Shown: in pieces, positions 39,801-51,830 of the stretch | Layout: every line of letters starts with the position of its first letter | Position numbering within the stretch: position 1 is the first letter of the stretch | Source: Rotaria sp. Silwood1 | Taxonomy: Eukaryota; Rotifera; Eurotatoria; Philodinida; Philodinidae | Assembly (NCBI GenBank): GCA_905250075.1 | Contig: CAJNOP010000356.1 | Span: forward strand, 143,857-207,856 | Length of the DNA: 64,000 nt | Direction: 5' to 3' | Translations under genes and position numbers: made by a program | The notes under the pieces: generated by a model | The model's database searches: none | Told to the model about the DNA's origin: nothing | The model's input: the letters and a program-made list of their open reading frames with translations, nothing else

Positions 39801-42800
39801 GTTCAATATTACCAAATGATACTCTCAAACTTTCATTTGTATTTAAATCAAGTGAACCAGGAATTTTTACTGAACGTTGGCAATTATTAACACGTCCTGT
39901 TCTTTGTGGTGGTCGACCAATTATTTTTACATTACGTGGAGTAACAATGGAAGAAGATATTCATCGACAAACACGTGTTAATATTGAAGTAAATATTAAA
40001 AATAAATTGAAAAAAATTTCTTTTTTTTTTAATATTTCTTAGAAAATGCTTCTTCATAAAGAAGCTGAAAGTATTGTTCGAAAAATTGTTTCGAATATAC
40101 TTGATAATGTTCGAACACCTGAACGAATACATTCACCTGTTGGTTTCTATATGACTGAACAAGAACAATTTCAACAAAATAATCCTGATGTAAAAATTAA
40201 ATTTTTTATAACAATTAAAAAAAAAATCTTATTTGTTTTTTGTAGCTTTATTATGATTATGAAATAGTTGAACAAATAAAAAAATTATATGAACAAATTG
40301 TACAAGAATATGAAGAACAAAAATGGGATTTATCAATTGATACATTACGTAATAAAATTTTATCATTTGATGAAGATAATCCAAATAAACAAATATATCT
40401 TGAACAACTTAATCAAGCTATTCATCAATTGACACTTCAACCAATATTACCATCTGAACAAACAACTTATTTAGTTTGGTAATATTGAATTTAAATTCTT
40501 TTGAAATACAAAAAAAATAAAATAAATTATGTTTTAGTTATGATATTGTAAATCAATTTATTGATTCATTTGTTGATACTATGATTATTGTTCATCAAAA
40601 ACTTCAAATTGATGAACCATCAAGTGAATCTTATCCAGATATTGATTTATGTATGTTATTATATAAAAAGAAAATAAAAGTTATTTAAATTTATTATTTA
40701 GATGGTTATGAATTTGAATCATGGAAAAAATTTTTTGAATATACAAAACAACAAGAAAGTAAATGAATTATTATTAATATTAATAACAATTGGAAATTTA
40801 TTTTTTCTATAGATGAAAAACGTATCAAAAGTGCGGCTGGTGGTGCAAGTAAAGATAAAAAGGGACCACCACCTTCTAAATTAGAAAGAGGAAAAGTTAG
40901 TATTGTTCGAATATTTATTTTAAAGAAAAAGAAAAACGATCAACAAAAACATACATAATATCATATAAAATACTAATTCTTTAATTATGAAAATTATTGT
41001 CTTCTCAAAGATAGAGTCTATCAAGTTTGTCCTTAAGTCAATGATATCCACACTCTGACAGCAAGATCTTAAATACTCTATTTCGGAAATGTTATGCCCG
41101 AGTGCGAAAAACTTATGTTGAGTTTATGGGAAATTTTCGAACATGAACTATCAGGATTCCGAAACTTCGCCAATTGGCAAATATCCAGGGGGGCGATTTG
41201 GCGAAACTCGAATAGATTTTCATTAATGGTAGTGGAAGATTCATATTGTAAGTGATGTACAAGAACTATGCCTAGCATTATAAAAATATACCTCAAGTCA
41301 CACAGTTAAGAATATAGTTGATATCAATATCTCTAATCAATACTACCGTTCTATTAAAATTTGAGAAAGTTCATTGGAAATTCGCCAATTAGCGAAAGTC
41401 CAGTTTGCGAAATTCCGGTAATCCGAACTATCAGAGGTATGATCGCAGGTAGTATATGTATTAAAAATAGAAATAAAGTCAAAGCATTAGAGTTTGTTTT
41501 AATACAAATACTAATCTGACACTTTTAGTTATAAGTAAAACAATATCGTACGTTAAGCTGTTCAGAGTGAGATGTTGATATGTATTTGTTTTATGAATTT
41601 AAATGAGTATTTTTTCCGTAAAACAAGGTGTTTGAAAAAGAAAAAGTTGCTATTCTTCATGGAATTGACTATGCTTCCACTCCTTCTAGCTCATATTTCA
41701 CCTATTCATAATGAGTAACATAAACGATGATTATTCTCGAATTGTTTTATTTTCCATATAAACTCATACATAACAAAAAAAACCTCTTATCTTTTAAAAA
41801 AAGAAAAGTCAAATTAACCATGAATTTAATATTTATGTTATTCAAGATGACTAGGTCATTTTTTTTAAAGTTCTGAAAAATTATCTTGGATAACGATCAA
41901 CAGAGATTTTTTACTAATTTTTTTCGAAAATATTAAAAACTACAGTTTAGTTAAACGAACATTTATTTACAAAATATGATATTGAAATAAACTGTCGTTT
42001 GTATTCAAGTCAAGCTATAAGTATTTTACTAGGAAGAGACATTTCATGTAAAACATTCTTTTGTCAAAAAAAGTTGAAACTACTTTTTTTTTTCGACTTT
42101 TCAAAAATCCTATCAATACAGTTGAGTAAAAACAGACAAAAAAATTTGATACTATAAGAAAAACGCACATACATCGGAAATCCAAAAAAAAAAAACAAAG
42201 ATTATTTGTATTAAGTATCATATTGAAGGTCAATTATTATATAAAAGAAATTTCGAAATTATTTATATTTTAGAAACTAAAAGATAAAAATTCTATCAAA
42301 CTGGTAACTACTTATCCTATTTCTTTCTTCCAATATCTAATATATTTAATATTCAAATAAATTATCTCCACCGCTAAATTATTTATGACCTCTGCTATTT
42401 AAAAATATAATTGTTCTAGAACTAGTATTATTTTCTTTTTTTTTTTTTATAGCAATGTTCATTTTTTATTTTTGTATAATATTTATTTGTTGGAAAACAA
42501 AAAAAAAGAATCTATATTTTTGCATTTTAGTCACCAAAAAGATCTCCAGCTCCATCTCAAGCTCCATCAGCTGTTGGTAAACGTGGAGCAGTTAGTGGTA
42601 CTGCTTCTCAAATGAGTAAACGATCATCATTTATAAGTCCAGCTAAACCAGATAAAGAACATATTCAATTAACATCAGAACAATTAGATCAACGTTACAA
42701 AATAAATCAAGAAGCATATTTACCAATATATACTTTATTATGTCATACACTTGATCATTTAGAACAAGCATTAGATGATTTATCAGAAAAATCTCTATCA

Positions 42801-42929
42801 AATAATGAAAATACACTTTATACACAATTAGCAACAACAATACAAAATCAATCATTAAATGTACTTGATATACTTAAAGATGAATTAACACGTAATGTAA
42901 CATCAATGGATGTAAACAGTTTTTTTTAA
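33831..42929 (+). CDS. MYCBPAP: MYCBP-associated protein (MYCBPAP/AMAP-1 family)
   Basis: A testis/cilium-associated protein in vertebrates; its biochemical role is poorly defined. Two candidate first exons, 33831-33882 (MSTSLGQRKLEKLEKGK) and 34198-34309 (MASTDNKKQFKKRFS), both end in phase 1 and fit the common exon at 34405. Common exons: 34405-34541, 34606-34694, 34772-34928, 34997-35165, 36606-36789, 36862-37005, 37072-37364, 37864-38115, 39801-39988, 40043-40189, 40246-40478, 40538-40650, 40702-40758, 40813-40895, 42531-42929. Products would be about 898 or 918 aa; the human protein is about 950. Family motifs: LLPYSILGTVNDYV; then WRLHSEFWTQQQLIGDDDTG followed by TETGCPPPFETIGKP; then an immunoglobulin-like/ASPM-type segment (RMVEIKNVGTTVFYYEWQ, then FVFKSSEPGIFTERWQL). 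The tail is Ser/Pro/Lys-rich. Four introns exceed 500 bp and hold transposons. Confidence 0.92.
35360..35394. repeat. Perfect 14-bp stem palindrome
   Basis: GGGAAGTTACCGTT, a 7-base spacer ACCCGAG, then AACGGTAACTTCCC. It is in the 1.4-kb MYCBPAP intron 35166-36605, upstream of the TTAA-flanked element. No function is assignable; it may be the remnant tip of another foldback element. Confidence 0.6.
35779..36475. mobile_element. TTAA-flanked long foldback element (~0.7 kb)
   Basis: Both ends read TTAAGGG...CCCTTAA. The terminal inverted repeats continue inward (left C-tract then CTCTTTTTT; right AAAAAAGAGGGGG). Inverted similarity extends over most of the element: AAAGTTTGTCCGATTGGGCT near 35970 pairs with the region around 36210-36230 (TCGATCGGACAAACT). 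A TTAA target duplication is typical of piggyBac-type elements, though those usually start CCC after TTAA rather than GGG. It lies in a MYCBPAP intron and has no transposase. Confidence 0.65.
37377..37786. mobile_element. GC-rich hAT-type MITE, copy 2 (410 bp)
   Basis: Same family and orientation as 1436-1907: starts CAGAGATGTCCATCGCGGC and ends GCCGCGATGGACATCTCTT (the last base differs). The octamer ATATGAAA flanks it at 37369-37376 and 37787-37794. The right two thirds match copy 1 almost base for base, while about 60 bp of the left GC-rich arm is missing. It sits only a few bases inside the donor of MYCBPAP intron 37365-37863. Without it the intron would be about 80 bp. Confidence 0.9.
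38631..38826. mobile_element. hAT-type MITE of the CAGTGGCGGA family (196 bp)
   Basis: Begins CAGTGGCGGATTTAGGGGGG and ends CCTAGATCCGCCGCTG, with the octamer TGTGAGAC repeated exactly at 38623-38630 and 38827-38834. The CAGTGGCGGA terminus and 8-bp duplication are typical of hAT non-autonomous elements. It is inside MYCBPAP intron 38116-39800. Confidence 0.9.
39281..39436. mobile_element. hAT-type MITE of the CAGTGTTTTAT family (156 bp)
   Basis: Begins CAGTGTTTTATCCAGAGGGG and ends CCTGCATAAAACACTG. The octamer CACCCATA is present on both sides (39273-39280 and 39437-39444). The GC-rich interior (gggggcgccctccc) contrasts with the intron. It is the second MITE in the same MYCBPAP intron as 38631-38826. 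A stray inverted 'ggataaaacacactg' copy of the end lies just outside at about 39250-39264. Confidence 0.88.
39653..39670. repeat. (TA)9 microsatellite
   Basis: An uninterrupted run of alternating T and A of about 18 bases in MYCBPAP intron 38116-39800. Confidence 0.8.
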
Positions 42930-45900
42930 ATAATTAAATAAATAGAAAAAATAAAATATTTATCATTAATTGAAATTATGTTAAGATTATCCCATGTCCT
43001 TTGAATCGGCTAAAAATTGCCGATTAATTCCGATTCATCGAAACGATAATCGTGAGCTGAATCGCCGATTACTTCAGTGATTTTTACGATAAATCGTGAT
43101 TTTATGCAAGATTTAACCGTCTGTTTACTGATATTTTCTACTATTTCATTGGTTCTTTTGGAGACACATATTTGGATTTTTTTCTTGAATTTAATTCAAT
43201 TTTTTTTTTTGTTCTCAAGATCCAAGCCGATCAGATCGTGCGATCTGTCCGATTCTTATCAGACCGCTTCAGTGTAGTCCTCTACAGATCATGGATCGGG
43301 ATTGGCATTTCCTTGATTAAAAATAACCAAGAAATAATTTCTCAGAAAAGTATATTTCGAAAACTTATTTGTTATGCATTGAATGGCGTTGTTTATATAT
43401 CCGTGTGTGTTCATAACAAAACGATGAATGAATAATTGTCATGATTTATCAATGATTTTTGAAAATCAGCTCTTCTCCCATAATCGCGATAAAATCTGAT
43501 ATAATCGTCGATCTTTTAAAGAAATAGGATAAATCACGATTTTACGCCAATTTTTTAGAAAATCTCGGTGATTCTTACGACATGGGAATGCGTAGAAATT
43601 TTCCAATTTTCGATTATTTTTCGTTGATATTGTGATGAATTAATTAAGCAAACAGAAGTAAAGAGAAACATTCCATTGCATCTTCTAAAATTAATAGTAT
43701 CATGAGTAAGTCCGAGTAGTACTCTCAATGTAATTATTGTTCAATCGATGAAAAATAAGTATCATAATATTTAAATTTAACAAAAAGAATATCAATCATT
43801 ATTATTGACATTATTTGATGAATTTACAATTTGCTTATATTCTACTAAAAATTCTATTGACTTCATTTTATTTAACATATCATAAAGTATTTCTATCTTT
43901 GATATTCTTAAATAATATATGTAGTGCATATGAAAGATGACATCTATTAAATCATATTGATTTTTCGATATCAATAATTTCTGCATAGATGTTCGATGAA
44001 TTAAAATAGATGAGAATGATTAAAAAAAACAATTGAGTATTTTAATTGATAGTTTAAGCACTTCGTATAGTTATTTTTGATAATAGTTTCATGTAAATTC
44101 CATAGTTCTATGAAATATCAACGTATGTTGGATAAACTCTGGTATTGTGGGCTAAATAATGTCAAAAAAAAGATACTGTAGTACTCATAGAGTTTTGAAA
44201 AATGAGATAACTCGAAACACTGTTAGTCAATTATTTTTCAACTCCTATGAAAGATATTGATTCTTTTTCATAGATAATATATACAATATGCAGTTTCTGG
44301 AAACCTTTGTCTTTCGAACAGACTTTTATTCAGCAAAGTTTTAGATCAAAATTTGTATCGAAAGGAAGCATTTGAAGAGATACTTTTGTAAGTTTCAGTG
44401 GCAAAAAAAGTGTTGAGAATTGCACACATGAAAGTTATCTGAAGTAAATAAGATTGTTTTGTACTAATTCAAAAATAATATATTATGTTATACAAGAAGT
44501 TTTTATCCACATATCACATGATGAGTCATATTTCTACAAGTTAATATATCGTTTTTCTAGTAACTATGTCAAATAGAAAATATATTTCTAATGTAAACTT
44601 TCTTATTAATTAATTATTTTTGTTTATAATTGTAACATATTAGAAAAATTCCCTATGGCTTTTTTGAAACCTTTCAATTTATCATTTTATTTGTTTGTTA
44701 TCAATATATATATAAATCTATCATAGATTTAAAAAAGAAGAAAAAAAAACTATTTTATTTTTGCTAACTTGAACAAATTTGATTAATCGATATCAACATC
44801 TGCTAAGCATAACGGGTAAAGGTGTTTTATTCAATGTTTTTATTTTTTATCACTATAAATTGTCACACTTTAGTTATAATCACGGTTAGGTGAAAAATAA
44901 AACTGGGCGTAGACAAACGAATTTATAAACCATTAGAAATAGCTTCATAACATTCTTTTCGCGTGTCTACTATCTTATTTTTTCCTTCGCATGTATGTGA
45001 ATGATTCGAAAAGGGGAGAACAATAATAATAACAAGTTCAACAATAATAATGTTTTCTTTTTTTTTTTTTTCTTGTTGCTTATGAACAAAACAAAAATAT
45101 ATGTGTGAAAGTAAATCGTTTCACGAACACCCACTAAGTCATCAAGTTATATTGAAAATAACAAAACTGACGTCATAGACAATCTCATCAACTCAACAAA
45201 CATTACTCATTGTTGTTCATCATAATGATCATGGACAAGCACGCGCATCATATCTAATTGATTTCTCTTTTTTTTTTATACAAGTGTTAATAAAATAATC
45301 GTTAACATACTTAATAACAAAACATGCTATCCATCATCTTATAGCATATTTGAACAATCGAAGTGATAAAATAATAACATAATAAAAAAAAAAAAAATGA
45401 TCACAGAATTTTTTCGTTTTTTTTTTTGTAATAATTGTATTAGATCAAATCAAAGATTTAGCTGCTCATAGAACTTCAATTGATTGATAAACATTTGTTC
45501 ATAATAAACAATAGTCTTAGATCAATTCTTAACTGATTTCTATATATGATCTTCAAAAGAGTGGTGTCAATGTGTTGGAAGAACAACAAAAAGAAAATGA
45601 ATCTGTTAGAAATATTTAAGTTTTCATCAGAAATAACAATATTACCTTTATTTACTCCTTACAACTCATATTGATTTTTTACCGACAATAAAATTTAGTC
45701 TTAATCACTTATTCATTCAAAGGTACAAGTTATTCTAAAACGCTAATACTGATCTAATCATTATATTCGTTATTTCTATTGCCATATATTCATCATACTT
45801 CATTTTATAATAACTGAATTTACTCAAGTAGAAGATATCAATAACCAATAGACAAGCCCACAACAAACTATCTCTATTAATCATTTTGTGAATCTTAATT

Positions 45901-46316
45901 TACCAGTGGGAAAAATCCCTTTTGAATGAATAACTTTTCTTACTCTTATAAAAATCAATTGAATAAAACTAACAGGTGACTCTTTTGAATATTTCAATAG
46001 AAATGTCATGATTTCCGAAAGTCATTCTCTTTAGTTATTTTACTTTATTTTTTTTACTTTTTAATTTATTCATAACGGCAAACGGATGTCTATTGAAGTG
46101 ATCTATTGTATATGATGAATATGCGGAATGTTTTTTGATTGCAACAAATGAAGTGTTATTAGTACAATAAAAAATAGCATTTTATTTTATTATTATTTTT
46201 TTTTTTTTTTGTTTTTTAATACACACGACGAAGAAAAAAGAAAAACGATACAATACACACAAAAGAAGAAGAAGAAGATGATGAAAACAAAAAAAGAAAA
46301 AGAAAGAACGAATGAT
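42930..46316. other. Intergenic region between MYCBPAP and RNF220 (converging 3' ends)
   Basis: About 3.4 kb without a recognisable gene. AATAAA follows the MYCBPAP stop at about 42937. The first 600 bp beyond is occupied by an inverted-repeat element (42990-43587). The rest is AT-rich with long A and T tracts. Short frames such as 43792-43986 (minus) show no recognisable features. Confidence 0.4.
42990..43587. repeat. Terminal-inverted-repeat element (~0.6 kb), probable transposon
   Basis: TCCCATGTCCTTTGAATC at the left corresponds to the inverted GATTCTTACGACATGGGA at the right. Subterminal regions share inverted pieces such as TAAATCGTGATTTTA and its counterpart at 43527-43545. Many short 'cgattatcg'-like motifs repeat inside. 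No target duplication could be settled and no transposase is encoded. Confidence 0.5.
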
Positions 46317-48630
46317 TTATTTCGATATTTTATTGAAAAAAATTCTTCGAATATTATCCAATGTTATTGGTAAATTACATTGTGGACAAACTTTTTTTTC
46401 ATTAAAATGTTTTATCCAACATTCTTCACAATTAATATGCCAACAATTAATTGAAACACACGGTTTAACACATGATTCCTACTAAATTTATTTTTTGAAA
46501 AAAAAACAGAAACAAAATTTAAATGAAAAAATTATTTTTTTTTTTTTTTTAAGTTAAAAATTCTCACCATACAAACAACACATTTTGGTGGATCAAGTTC
46601 AGAAACATTAGGTGATTTTGTATATGATATATCTGTTTGAGTTGATGGAGAATATCTTTGATCACTGTTAAATGATTCTTGACAACTAAGACTAGTTGTT
46701 CCACTTGTACTTTTTTCTTCTCGTTCAATATCATCATCAATATCAACAACATTTATATCAGGATCTTCGGATGATGATAAACGATGATGATTGGCTATTG
46801 CAGCTACAGCTGCTAATTGTTCTCTCTTTAACAAAAAAAAAAAATATGATTTAATTTATTAAATCTAGTGGCGGAACCCTCCCCCCAAGCTCAAAATCCT
46901 GGCTCCGCCATTAATTAAATCATCTTTTATCTCATACTTTTCTTGAACATTGTTGAACATGAGTAAAAAAATATTCATCATCAGAATTTATTCGAATTGA
47001 TTGATAACATATTGGACAATTTCGTGTATCATTACGAATTGATCGACGATGATGTAATTGTAATCTAGCTAGAAAAAAAAAAAAATAATATTCAATTGAA
47101 AATATACAAAAAATGAATAATAAATAATTTTACCATTTAAACGTTGTTGTCGACTTGTTCGTACTCGTAAAAAAGTCTAATAATACAAAAATATTTCATA
47201 GAATAAATAACGAATATAAGAAAACTTTTTTTTTGTTGCTTAAAGTTAATCTGTTATCACATTTAAACAAATACATACTTCATATCGTGTTTTAAATGTT
47301 TGATCAATATTATTATTATTATTATCTTGAAAAATCTAAATATAAGAAATAATTATAAATAATTTTTTTAAAAAATAAAAAAAAAAAAAAAAATACTTTA
47401 TTTTCACGTTTAATTTTATATTGTTGTCGACGTTTAATTGTATCAAGTTCTTGTTGAACATGTGTAATTAAATCTTGTCCATTTAATGATACTTGACAAA
47501 TTGGACATTGTGGATTTTGTAAATCAATTGTAGATGATCGACAACGATTGTCTTTACAATAAAAAAAAAAGAAACAAAGTCAGGTATTTTAATTAAATCA
47601 AGCTGTTCATTCGCTTTTTTTTATTCTTCATATAGTTAAGAGTTTGATTATTTTATTACTTCTGGATCACTATCATACCATATGTCTAAATAGCCTAACA
47701 TCAGAATTTGATTGTACAGCTGAATAATGCTACAATATATGTTGTATCAACAAGAGTTCGTAGTCTATGCCCCAAGTGACTGATTATACATACTTGATTT
47801 TTTAAGAGTAAGAAAGAGAAAAATCACCGTCTGTGCAATGAAAATATTCTTATTAAATATCGATTTATCAATCAATCTCGTTTCTTTTTTTTTTTTTTTG
47901 ATCTTATTTATGACTGAATATAATGGCAAATTATGATGACTTTTTATAATTCTCACATATTAAAATAAAAAAAAAAAAAAGTGTCTGTTAAGAGAAACAT
48001 CCTGTGTGTATTTTTCACAAGATACTGTGATGAGGAAACTAATTTCTCATAGGCAAATAAATTAATTTTTGTCTTCTGTTAATTAAAACAATTTAAATAT
48101 TCACTAAATGTGAGATTTTCAACTAGATTCATATGGTGAGTTTTATTTTATTTTGTGCTTTGATCAATCGGTACCAAAATGAAAAACGACATAAGTGTTT
48201 GTATTCAATTAATTTTCATACCTATATGTTTTCCAAAACTTTCATCATTATTTGTTGTTATTTCACAATGATTTTCATCATGTGAATCATTTTTAAAACG
48301 TTTTCCAGCTGGTAAAAATGCTGATGATTCTAATATTGAATTTGTTGTACCATTAAATAAAGGACGAAATGCAGTTGCATATGGATAATGTTGAAAAAGA
48401 CTTGTAAATAGATGATGATGTGGATGTGTTGCTGTTGATGTTGATGTTGATGGTATACGTATTTGATCGGATGAAGATTGATTATTAAGAAGTGTATTTA
48501 CGGAAAATGATGCATTAAAACCTGATACAGAATTTTTTTCTGGACTTGTATTTGGTGATAATGTTGTTTGACGTATTGAACGAAATGCAGCAGCCATATC
48601 AATTGGATGCCATATCGATGGATGATACAT
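46317..48630 (-). CDS. RNF220: RNF220-type RING E3 ubiquitin ligase
   Basis: A nuclear/cytosolic E3 ligase in vertebrates. Seven exons (48630-48222, 47551-47397, 47335-47279, 47176-47134, 47068-46938, 46825-46568, 46478-46317) remain in frame for 404 aa; human RNF220 is 566 aa. The start is the Met at 48630, with a Ser/Thr-rich N-terminus containing AFRPLFNG and SSAFLPAGKRFKN, matching the vertebrate 'AFRPF...SAFTPAKRLKN' block. Next come CPICQVSLNGQDLITHVQQE, the TFLRVRTSRQQRLN stretch and a second zinc motif, CPICYQSIRINSDDEYFFTH. The C-terminal RING reads CVVCMESC, CVSINCWHINCEECW and CPQCN. All RING ligands and the conserved tail after them (IRRIFF) are present. For the last exon the acceptor must be tttagtag|gaatc, since the earlier AG would give an immediate stop. 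A 48-bp MITE lies in the fifth intron. Confidence 0.93.
46866..46913. mobile_element. 48-bp micro-MITE in an RNF220 intron
   Basis: TAGTGGCGGA at the left and TCCGCCATTA at the right are inverted copies with one mismatch. The octamer ATTAAATC occurs directly outside both ends (46858-46865 and 46914-46921). The ends resemble the CAGTGGCGGA family at 38631-38826. At 48 bp there is little more than two termini and a C-rich centre. Confidence 0.85.
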
Positions 48631-51600
48631 AATTATTTAGTAGATAATATAAAACTTAATCATTCAATATGAAAAAAAAAAGAATAAAAAGTGATTGAGT
48701 CTTGTCCTTCCTTCTTTTCTCTCTCGGTTCGTTGTTGAGTAAAGAGCAAATAAAAAAGAAAGAGAGAGAGAGCGAGAGTAAGTGATGAGAAAAGTATTTA
48801 TTGATTGGTAGTTACAAAAAAAAAAAAAAAAAACGCACATATTCATTCAAGCGAAGAAAAAGAAAGATACATATATACAAATGAAGGACATAATTTGATT
48901 GAGTTTTTCTTTTACTAGTTACGACTACACCATATACATTCTTTTTTTTTCTCACCCTCTAGCAGCTCATTGTCGATGCAAACGTAAATGCGTAGAAGAA
49001 AAAATAAACTATCACTTATACAAACCTACCAATAGGAAAGTATGCGTTCTCATCAATAATTGGTTGTTCGAGTAATAAAAAAAAAAAAGAAAAGAGAAAA
49101 GAAAGAAAAATCTTTTCATGTGTCTATCTCTTTTATAATACAGTTGGCTGTCTGTTTTGCCTGCTGGCATATGTCGGAAATAGAATGATAATAATCATAA
49201 CAAAAAAGAAAGAGAAAGAGAATGAGAGATAGAACGATATGAGGTGTGTAGCTTCGTATGTCATTTATTCACGTAATACAAACAGTATACACTTGAAGAG
49301 AACTATATTGATTGCTTACGTTCGACGTCATATCGTTGAACATGATCGATGGTCTTCTTTTGTATCATATTTCTTTTTTTTTACATTAAAATTAGGTTGA
49401 AATGATGAGGCGGACGAAAGTAGACATGTGAGAAATGAATCACTATTTGATGAGCATATAATCAATAAGGATGAAGCAAGAAAAAAAAAAAAAATTACTG
49501 ATAAAGATAGTTTCATGTCTCTTGTATATTTTTGCTTAGGGCAAATATTGAGAAAATATATATATATATATGAAAATGAGTCATTCAAAATAGCTGTTAC
49601 TGTCTATATGTCATTTTATGATACTTAGTGGTTCCAGATGGTGTATATATAAGTATGTGTCGTTTAAACAAGATGACTTTTCTTCTCGTCTCATAGAAAA
49701 CATACTCAATTGAAGTTTATATGAAAAGACAAAAGAAAGAATAAGGCCAATTAACACCCTGAACAAATTATAAATACATTCCGTTAGATCGATATATGTT
49801 ATTGCGGTTTCTTCTATTCTGTTTTGTGCCTCATTGCAAATCGTTCAGAAGACGGCGTGCATGAGTAAATTGTACTCTTGATGTGATGCATCGATGACAA
49901 TTCTTTTTCTAAATCGACTGTTAATGAACGATATCGATGAGTAGGTATATGTGTATGAGCACATATGGAAGATGGCAGGTATATAATTGAAAAAAAAAAG
50001 AAAAAGAAAACATACACGCGTGAGTGCGTGATCTCTTTTTGTCATTGTCAATAATAATTGATCGGTTATTGATAGTTCATGGGATTAAAAAAAAAAAAAA
50101 GAGAAAAAGTGTAACTTTTGTGAATATGAACAATAATAATGTTGCTAAGTGATGTGTCTGAGAAGATCAAACGTTCACAATGGGAATACTGCTGTTTTGT
50201 ATGTTTGCATTAGAACGATTAGTATGTCGACATGTTTTGTTTATACCATTTTGTCGGAATGTATATAACTACAATAAGAGATTTATTTGTGACATTCGGT
50301 CAATGTACCAGTATACTGACAAAGATCAAAGTAGAATAAGAGATACTAGTAAAATGAATATCAATGGATAATGTATGTTTGCTTAATGTCGTTTTGCCTA
50401 TTTTTTTTTTTTTTATTTATTTCGAATATGATTTACCAAGAAGGAAAAAAAAATATCCTAGTATTTCTCTTGAGATATATTTAACTAACGTGAATATTTA
50501 AGTTATTTCTAAATGATGATGAATTAGTATTGTCATTACATTGTATTCTCTAAGGATCTACAATTTAATGCTAAAACATGTGTTTAATATTGATTTTCCG
50601 CCTACAATTGATGTGATTGTTATAGATAGGCGTGAAACTAAATATAAAACAATAAAATAATCTAGAAGATTTTTTATTTTAAAATAGTTAATTAATAAAA
50701 ATAAAAATTTTCGAAATATTTTGTTAACTGATAAATAAATAACATTTTTTTTTTTATGAATGATTGTTGACTTTGTCAATAGATGGTAATAAAAACAAAG
50801 ATTAGTGTGGCAGATGTAATGATTACCATATACATTGAGAATTATTGATTTTAACATGAAAATGCATGGTTAACATATGATACCAAAATTGAATAATCAG
50901 AATAATGAAGATTCTTTTTTCTATGATTAACAAACAAACTTTTTATTTTTAATAAATATTCACTTTAATATCGATTAAATTACATATATATCATTTATAT
51001 GATCTTACGAGATCATAATCTTAGGTTTTACTCCTAGATCAATCATTCCGAACATTGAAAACGAACATAGGATATCTCATTCGGTAACATCGATCGACTT
51101 CATGAGCCGCTTTTCTAGCATGGCTCTTTCTTCTCAGACGCAAAATGCAAATTATTTCCAAAATACAAATGAAATATGCTAAGATTAATGAAAAACCCAT
51201 CATACTTCACTTCTAAGCTAATTCTAACAAAACTAATGATGCTTTCAGATTAAAATCGACAAACTCTATCGATTAGACATCTCATCAGTTCGATTTCAAT
51301 AAGGTATTCATTAGAAAAACACTTATTAGTCTTTTGTTCATACGAGCGATTGAAGACCTGAGCATAGTATTGGAATGAGTATGTATCTGCTCTTTTCAGA
51401 ACCATGCAAACATCTGCAATATCTTGCATATGATATGTCAATTGATTTTTATAGTTGATTTAGTTATTCCATGCCGTTTTGATATCAACTCTTCATGATG
51501 AAAAAATGTCATCTAGCGTTACGTATTCGTTTTTTATAAATTTATAAAAAAAATATTCACATAGGGCATTTAGGAATAACTACTAAAAGATAAATGCATT

Positions 51601-51830
51601 CGTTTCACAATCAAGTAAATTTTAATCCTTAAAATACGAAAAATATCGTTTGCATTTAGAAATTTTCAGTACATTTTTTTCTCTTGTCTAAACAGAATCG
51701 AACATAAATAGTCTTTAAAAACTATTTTGACTTAAATAATTGAAAATTTCCTCAATAACCGTTATAGAATTTCTTTTGAAATTAGCCAAAGAATTTTAGG
51801 AGAAGAAAAAATTTTATGTTACAAAAATTA
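48631..51830. other. Long intergenic region upstream of RNF220
   Basis: Over 3 kb with no recognisable gene. It contains homopurine/homopyrimidine tracts (about 48740-48780, 49200-49230), an (AT)n run near 49556-49570 and many A or T runs. The RNF220 promoter is expected in the part next to 48630. Short frames (for example 49328-49588 minus, 50558-50857 minus) look like noise. Confidence 0.4.

Noticed and set aside
41078-41420. Possible inverted element with cgccaattggc-type words in MYCBPAP intron 40896-42530
   Set aside because: Words recur in both orientations, but I could not define complementary ends or a target duplication.
48664-50051. Several Ser/Phe-rich minus-strand frames upstream of RNF220
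   Set aside because: They derive from homopolymer and purine/pyrimidine tracts, without motifs or consistent splice signals.
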